Positions 60,158 to 64,000 of a stretch of DNA of 64,000 bases are shown piece by piece. Source of the stretch: Artemia franciscana (lineage: Eukaryota; Arthropoda; Branchiopoda; Anostraca; Artemiidae); assembly GCF_032884065.1 (NCBI RefSeq), contig NC_088880.1, positions 27,803,298 through 27,867,297 of the forward strand, written 5' to 3'. A program made the translations under genes and the position numbers. Position 1 is the first letter of the stretch. The number at the start of each line of letters is the position of its first letter. The notes beneath the pieces are model-generated. The model saw only the letters and a list, made by a program, of their open reading frames with translations, did not search any database and had not been told where the DNA came from.

Positions 60158-61210
60158 TCATACCTTGCAAGATGTCTCCGACCCACGTTTGAATTGTTTT
60201 TTTATAAGCGCGATTACAAGGTCACATGCAGCGAAGAAAAGAAAGATCCCAGCTACGATAAAAACTACCCTCCATAAAAAGGTATATTTTCCTAAGGTTG
60301 TCAAATAAAATTCTTTTCGGTAGCCTGCAGTAATTAATCCGTTCGGGGCAACATAATTATAATCAATCTTCAGGGTATACTCTCCAGCAAGCATACCAAA
60401 ATTATTCATCTGTTCACTGGCAACAATATCCCCATATGGCTTCCGAAAGTGGTAACCCAGTTCATCTCGCATCCAAACAATGAATGCACTGTTTAAAAAG
60501 CCATTATTGCTAGGGTCTTCGTCTAATTCCCATATATTTTTTGACCAGTTTGGCGGCCGAGTCCATTCACTAGTGTTATACGTCTTAGCAAGTCCGTCTT
60601 TTGGGTTACGATACTTGCGCCCTTTTTCGAACTCCCACGCAATCTTTTTTTGGGATATGGAAATAGGCATTGTTTCCAAAGACCTTGGATTTCTGTAGCT
60701 GACGCTAAATGTGTCATTAAACATCGCGTTTGCTGATATTCCACAGGGTACGATCATCTTTTTGTCAGGTGTCCATGCCAGAGGATCACACGCAGAAGAG
60801 ACACTAACCCCACCAACCATCTGAAGGTCGTCATTCGAATTAGCATAGTCTCTATGGCTCTGTAAAAAATTCTTCAGACCGTATTGAACATGGACGTTGG
60901 ACAGATTTTCTAAAATCGTGAAATTGAAATAACAGGAACAAGGCCTGGCATTTTCGGTAGTAATGTGATCCATACAAGTTCGTGATTCATTCGGCGTTGG
61001 TGTGCAATCAGTATAGTCAATGAAGTATACGTCATGCCCTAAGTCAAAATGGTTTATGATGCCACCTATTATAAATAATATGCAAGCATATACGAAAAAT
61101 CCCAATGCCGAATTTAAATTCGAACGGGGATGTTCATGCCGAAATACTTTATGTCTTTTTCTGATAGGCATTTTTTTCGGTTTCTGATGATACTGGGACA
61201 TTTGATGCAT
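60158..61210 (-). CDS. CDC50/TMEM30-family protein (P4-ATPase flippase beta subunit)
   Basis: CDC50 proteins escort P4-ATPases out of the ER and are needed for phospholipid flipping at the plasma membrane and Golgi. The 350-codon frame has the family layout and usual length: a basic cytosolic N-terminus, TM1 (ALGFFVYACILFIIGGII, residues 35-52), a large lumenal domain, and TM2 (FLWRVVFIVAGIFLFFAACD, 311-330) before a short basic tail. Family signatures: NFLQSHRDYANSNDD (114-128), IVPCGISANAMFNDTFSV (153-170), KYRNPKDG (199-206), DPSNNGFLNSAFIVWMR (232-248) and EYTLKIDYNY (277-286). Lumenal cysteines at 69, 79, 91, 93, 141 and 156 suit the known disulfides; six N-glycosylation sites. The last codons overlap AAG|GTATGA, a good donor, so a small 3' exon may replace the Val-stop. 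More divergent than typical TMEM30A. No intron through 1 kb of coding sequence is notable. Confidence 0.9.
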   Translation of the reverse strand: MHQMSQYHQKPKKMPIRKRHKVFRHEHPRSNLNSALGFFVYACILFIIGGIINHFDLGHDVYFIDYTDCTPTPNESRTCMDHITTENARPCSCYFNFTILENLSNVHVQYGLKNFLQSHRDYANSNDDLQMVGGVSVSSACDPLAWTPDKKMIVPCGISANAMFNDTFSVSYRNPRSLETMPISISQKKIAWEFEKGRKYRNPKDGLAKTYNTSEWTRPPNWSKNIWELDEDPSNNGFLNSAFIVWMRDELGYHFRKPYGDIVASEQMNNFGMLAGEYTLKIDYNYVAPNGLITAGYRKEFYLTTLGKYTFLWRVVFIVAGIFLFFAACDLVIALIKKQFKRGSETSCKV

Positions 61211-62629
61211 TATTTTTAAGCCCCAAAACTTTTACAGTGAGAAATAGCCGAAAAGAAACTCAAAAGATAAAACAAACGGGAGCAAAAATTATCTAACTTT
61301 TGCAACTGTCCAAAATAGCTAATTACTAAATAATTTTGCCATTCTTCGAATACAAAATTTGAGTTTCATTATTTAAAAATCATAGATAAATTCAAAACCG
61401 TTCAAAACAAAATCCAAAAACAGATTTCATCACCGCGATCTCTAAATACCGTCAAGGAGGGGGAGGGGGCACTGTTGCTCACTTGGCAAAGTTATTTCCG
61501 TTTTTCAAGACTGGGACTGTAATTTTTCAAGGGAATATTTTTGGCGACGGTAATTCCAAGTTTACACTTTTCATTTCGATTCTGCATCATTGTCGAGGGG
61601 TTTCAAGCTATTTTTGAAATTCCCTAATATTTGTTTTCTCAATTGACTTTCACCAATAAAAATATCCGAAATAACAGATATCATACCTGAATCAAAACTA
61701 AATACCAAATTTTTCCCCATTTAACTTTTTTTAGGAGGGTTTTTCAATTTTCGGCTACTTTTTTTAATTTTCCGTTTCAATAGGCTGGAGTTCGTTCTTG
61801 ATTAGGCTGCATCAGATGATGCAACCATGATGGTAGATATCCAAGGTGATATCCATGACACTGCGACCATGACAATAGTTCTAAGAAATGATAAACCAGT
61901 TTTCAGCCCCCAAAAAACATGTTTCAATCCCGTGATAGATCAATGGAATCGATCTTTGATTGGTAATATGGGACACTGAGTTCGATATCAGTTACCTCAT
62001 GGTCTGGAATTGCAAGCAGATTATGCAATTTCGTCTGTAAACAATCAAGAAGGAAGAAGAAGAAGAAAAAATACTTTCCAATTTGGCTATCCTGTTTGTT
62101 ATATCTTTGCAGCATAATCAACAGACAAAAAACAACAGAGTCAAAGATAAAAAAAAAATGAAATTTTAGTTAACTTTGCAATTGCCCAAAATGTGTAATT
62201 ACCAAATAGTTTTGCAATTATTCAAATAAAAGATTAAAGCTTCATTGTTTCAAAAATATATCATCATCTAAAACTGTTCAAAACAAAAATTCAAAACAGC
62301 TACCAATATTCATTGCCTCTCCAACCAATACCTACCCCAATACCAAAACCAATATCAATCTCTACCAGTATCCTAATATCATGGTATCTACTAGTGAACC
62401 AACTCCAGCCTTTGGTAACTGAAACTAAAAAAAAAACAAGTGCCATAAAAAAATGAAAAAAAAACTGCTTAGTTATAAAACTGATAAGCGTGTTCTGTTT
62501 TTACTACACCTTCTATGGATAATAAATTTAAACGAAGATATCAAATCGCAACACAATTATAACAATTTTGAAACAATTTCAAAATAGACCATTACAATAT
62601 AGAATAACTAAACATCTATTTAGATTACA
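61211..62629. other. 5' flank of the CDC50-like gene, no other gene
   Basis: Expected promoter and 5' UTR of the minus-strand CDC50-like gene. Two decayed copies of a sequence occur at 61285-61460 and 62160-62310 ('aactttgcaa.tgcccaaaat..gtaattac.aaatagttttgc.attcttc', 'caaaacaaaa.tccaaaaacag'). 62300-62400 has 'ccaatacc' repeats. Confidence 0.45.
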
Positions 62630-62799
62630 TCTATCTATATAAAAATAAGTTGTCGGTGGGTCTGTCGAGTGACGTCATGTCATCATGTCGTCATGAAGTT
62701 AGTTGTCGTCGTGTTTGTTGTGACGAAGACGTCATTAAAGGTATTTAAGAAAATCGTTCAAAGACAAATTTTTAATTGTAAGAAGATCGTGGAGGGAAA

Positions 62800-63030
62800 A
62801 ATGTTTAATTGTAAAATGACTGAAGAACCTACAATGGCAACAGCGGAGGAAGCTGCTCAAAAGACAAATTTTTTATTGTAAGAAGATCGTGGACGTAAAA
62901 ATGTTTAATTGTAAAATGACTGAAGAACCTACAATGTCATCAGCCGAGGAAGCTGCTCAAAGAGTCTACGCCAAAAAACTTGCGGCTGATAGAGAAAGTA
63001 AGAAAAGAAAGCGTGCCGAAGAATCACAAT
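62800..63030 (+). pseudogene. Helitron N-terminal ORF segment, duplicated and interrupted
   Basis: Two near-identical starts, MFNCKMTEEPTMATAEEAAQ at 62801 and the same with SSAEEAAQ at 62901, preceded each time by 'gacaaatttttaattgtaagaagatcgtgga'. The second continues [20 protein letters not shown] and is cut by (TA)n at 63029. Charged coiled-coil-like repeats of this type sit at the N-terminus of proteins in several Helitrons. Confidence 0.6.
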
Positions 63031-63037
63031 ATATATG

Positions 63038-63135
<98 letters not shown>

Positions 63136-63160
63136 GTATATATACATATATATTGTGTAT
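63029..63160. repeat. (TA)n-rich microsatellite inside the Helitron ORF
   Basis: TA repeats with scattered TG/CA, followed by a sequence ('gttgtcgtcatttttgctatgacg.tgacgtcattaaagatatttaag') that repeats the element's own 5' leader (62700-62750). The tract therefore separates two partial copies of the 5' region. Confidence 0.9.
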
Positions 63161-63236
63161 GTTGTCGTCATTTTTGCTATGACGGTGACGTCATTAAAGA
63201 TATTTAAGACATATATGTTCACGTAGAAATCTATTA

Positions 63237-63587
63237 ATGTTTAAGTTTAAAATGACTGATGAACTTACAATGGCAAAAGCCGATGAAGATGCTCAAAGAG
63301 TCTATGCCAAAAAACTTGCTGCTGATAGAGAAAGTCAGAAAAGAAAGCGTGCCGAGGAATCAAAAGAACAGCAAGGAAACAGGCTTGAGGCTAAAGAACG
63401 CAAAACCGCGCAGTTAGATGAAGATCCACCTGGACAGCGAGAGTCAAAACATATCAAAACTGAAAATGATAGCGATGATGATTGGGTTTGGGATCTTGAC
63501 TTGGATAAGGTCATCAATGCCTACCAGATTTTAGTTAAAAAAACAAAGGTTCGGCGATATGTATTTCATAGTGAAGCTGAAAAATAA
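63237..63587 (+). CDS. Helitron-encoded charged protein segment
   Basis: 116-codon frame: [40 protein letters not shown], an E/K/R-rich helix, then acidic NDSDDDWVWDLDLDKVINAY and a basic end before a stop at 63585. Third copy of the segment at 62801 and 62889, but intact further. Likely exon or broken part of the element's N-terminal region rather than a free-standing gene. Another copy of the start (ISNCKMTEEPTMATPEEAAQ) follows at 63870 and is open to the window end. Confidence 0.5.
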   Translation: MFKFKMTDELTMAKADEDAQRVYAKKLAADRESQKRKRAEESKEQQGNRLEAKERKTAQLDEDPPGQRESKHIKTENDSDDDWVWDLDLDKVINAYQILVKKTKVRRYVFHSEAEK

Positions 63588-63659
63588 AGAAGAAAAAGAA
63601 AACTGAAAAAAGAAAAAATGTAAAAAACTAAAAAATACTAAAAAGAAAAAACACTCAAA

Positions 63660-63810
63660 GAGAAATTACAGACCGGGACACAAATGACGACCGGGACAAA
63701 GGGAATATAAATAACGACCGGGACACTCAAGGAGAAATTACAGACTGGGATACCGGGACACAAATGACGACCGGGACACAGGCAATATAAATGACGACCA
63801 GGACACAGGT
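63660..63810 (+). repeat. 'gaccgggacacaaatgac' minisatellite
   Basis: Units 'gacgaccgggacacaaat', 'gacgaccgggacacagggaatataaat' and 'actcaaggagaaattacagactgggata' alternate. The same unit set occurs in all Helitron copies (38370-39020 inverted, 47390-47765, 52990-53355). Confidence 0.9.
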
Positions 63811-64000
63811 ATTTAAGAATATCGTTCAAAGACAAATTTTTAATTGTAAGAAGACCGTTGAAAGAGAAATTTCTAATTGTAAAATGACTGAAGAACCTAC
63901 AATGGCAACACCCGAGGAAGCTGCTCAAAACGAATGTATTCAAGCCGAAGTAGCTGAGTTGGTAAAGCGTTATGTTTCAGGTTCTAGGTCCGAGAGGCTC

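Larger units (their letters stand above)
62630..64000 (+). mobile_element. Helitron 5' part, runs past the window edge
   Basis: Starts at TCTATCTATATAAAAATAAG (62630) after a host A, followed by 'ttgtcggtgggtctgtcgagtgacgtcatg', the same 5' end as the other Helitrons here. Then come lysine/arginine-rich coding pieces, a (TA)n tract (63029-63160), an A-rich stretch (63585-63655) and the 'gaccgggacacaaatgac' minisatellite (63660-63810), and coding resumes (63811-64000). Repeated duplication of the first ORF segment and inserted microsatellites break the gene, but the right part may continue as a Rep/helicase beyond the window. Confidence 0.75.

Overview
This 64 kb window is eukaryotic. It is AT-rich, intron-containing and loaded with transposable elements (TEs), with almost no continuous host coding sequence. 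Long (TA)n tracts, Helitrons, Penelope-like, RTE-like and CR1-like retroelements, a piggyBac and an errantivirus-like env relic all point to an invertebrate, most likely an arthropod. Several repeat families look to me like those of the brine shrimp Artemia (branchiopod crustacean). That is memory, not a search result, so treat the organism call as tentative.

Host genes are few. (1) 60.16-61.21 kb, minus strand: a nearly complete CDC50/TMEM30-type protein, the non-catalytic partner of P4-ATPase lipid flippases. (2) Minus strand: two exons at 33.94-34.26 kb and 24.30-24.64 kb that join in phase across a 9.3 kb intron and end in a GPI-anchor-like tail; a third possible exon lies at 58.73-58.96 kb. 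The protein resembles the invertebrate 'unzipped'/natterin-like, aerolysin-fold class. (3) Weak exon candidates at 16.94-17.04 kb and 56.63-57.07 kb, both plus strand.

Layout. 0-1.5 kb: 3' end of a CR1-like LINE. 2.4-6.0 kb: degenerate minus-strand errantivirus-like remnant with recognisable env. 7.1-9.0 kb: Penelope-like element with RT and a decayed GIY-YIG domain. 9.0-10.4 kb: an RTE-like LINE whose 5' part is inverted against its 3' part. 13.0 and 13.7 kb: short foldback and LINE fragments. 14.05-16.68 kb: a nearly whole piggyBac bounded by TTAA. 17-19 kb: dispersed modular repeats and (TA)n. 23.2-24.0 kb: another CR1-like fragment. 26.2-29.1 kb: RTE-like LINE with endonuclease and RT; tandem monomers follow to 29.9 kb. 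32.5-33.4 kb: a diverged ~150 bp array. 35.6-41.1 kb: a ~320 bp satellite rich in TGACGTCA, split by a minus-strand Helitron (38.03-40.75 kb).

The most striking structure is 44.2-56.3 kb. A 3.05 kb element that is essentially one giant palindrome (about 1.5 kb per arm) is followed by a short Helitron. Part of the palindrome, the Helitron and downstream sequence are then duplicated head-to-tail as two units (44814-50370 and 50371-56342). The second unit gained a 650 bp relative of the palindromic element and lost the Helitron 3' terminus. From 56.5 kb on there are a 130 bp tandem repeat, two tRNA-derived SINE units in tandem, the CDC50 gene, and the 5' part of a plus-strand Helitron that runs off the right edge.

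I see no prokaryotic features, CRISPR arrays or operons. All coding calls were made by eye from translations; family assignments come from motif recognition, not a database search.
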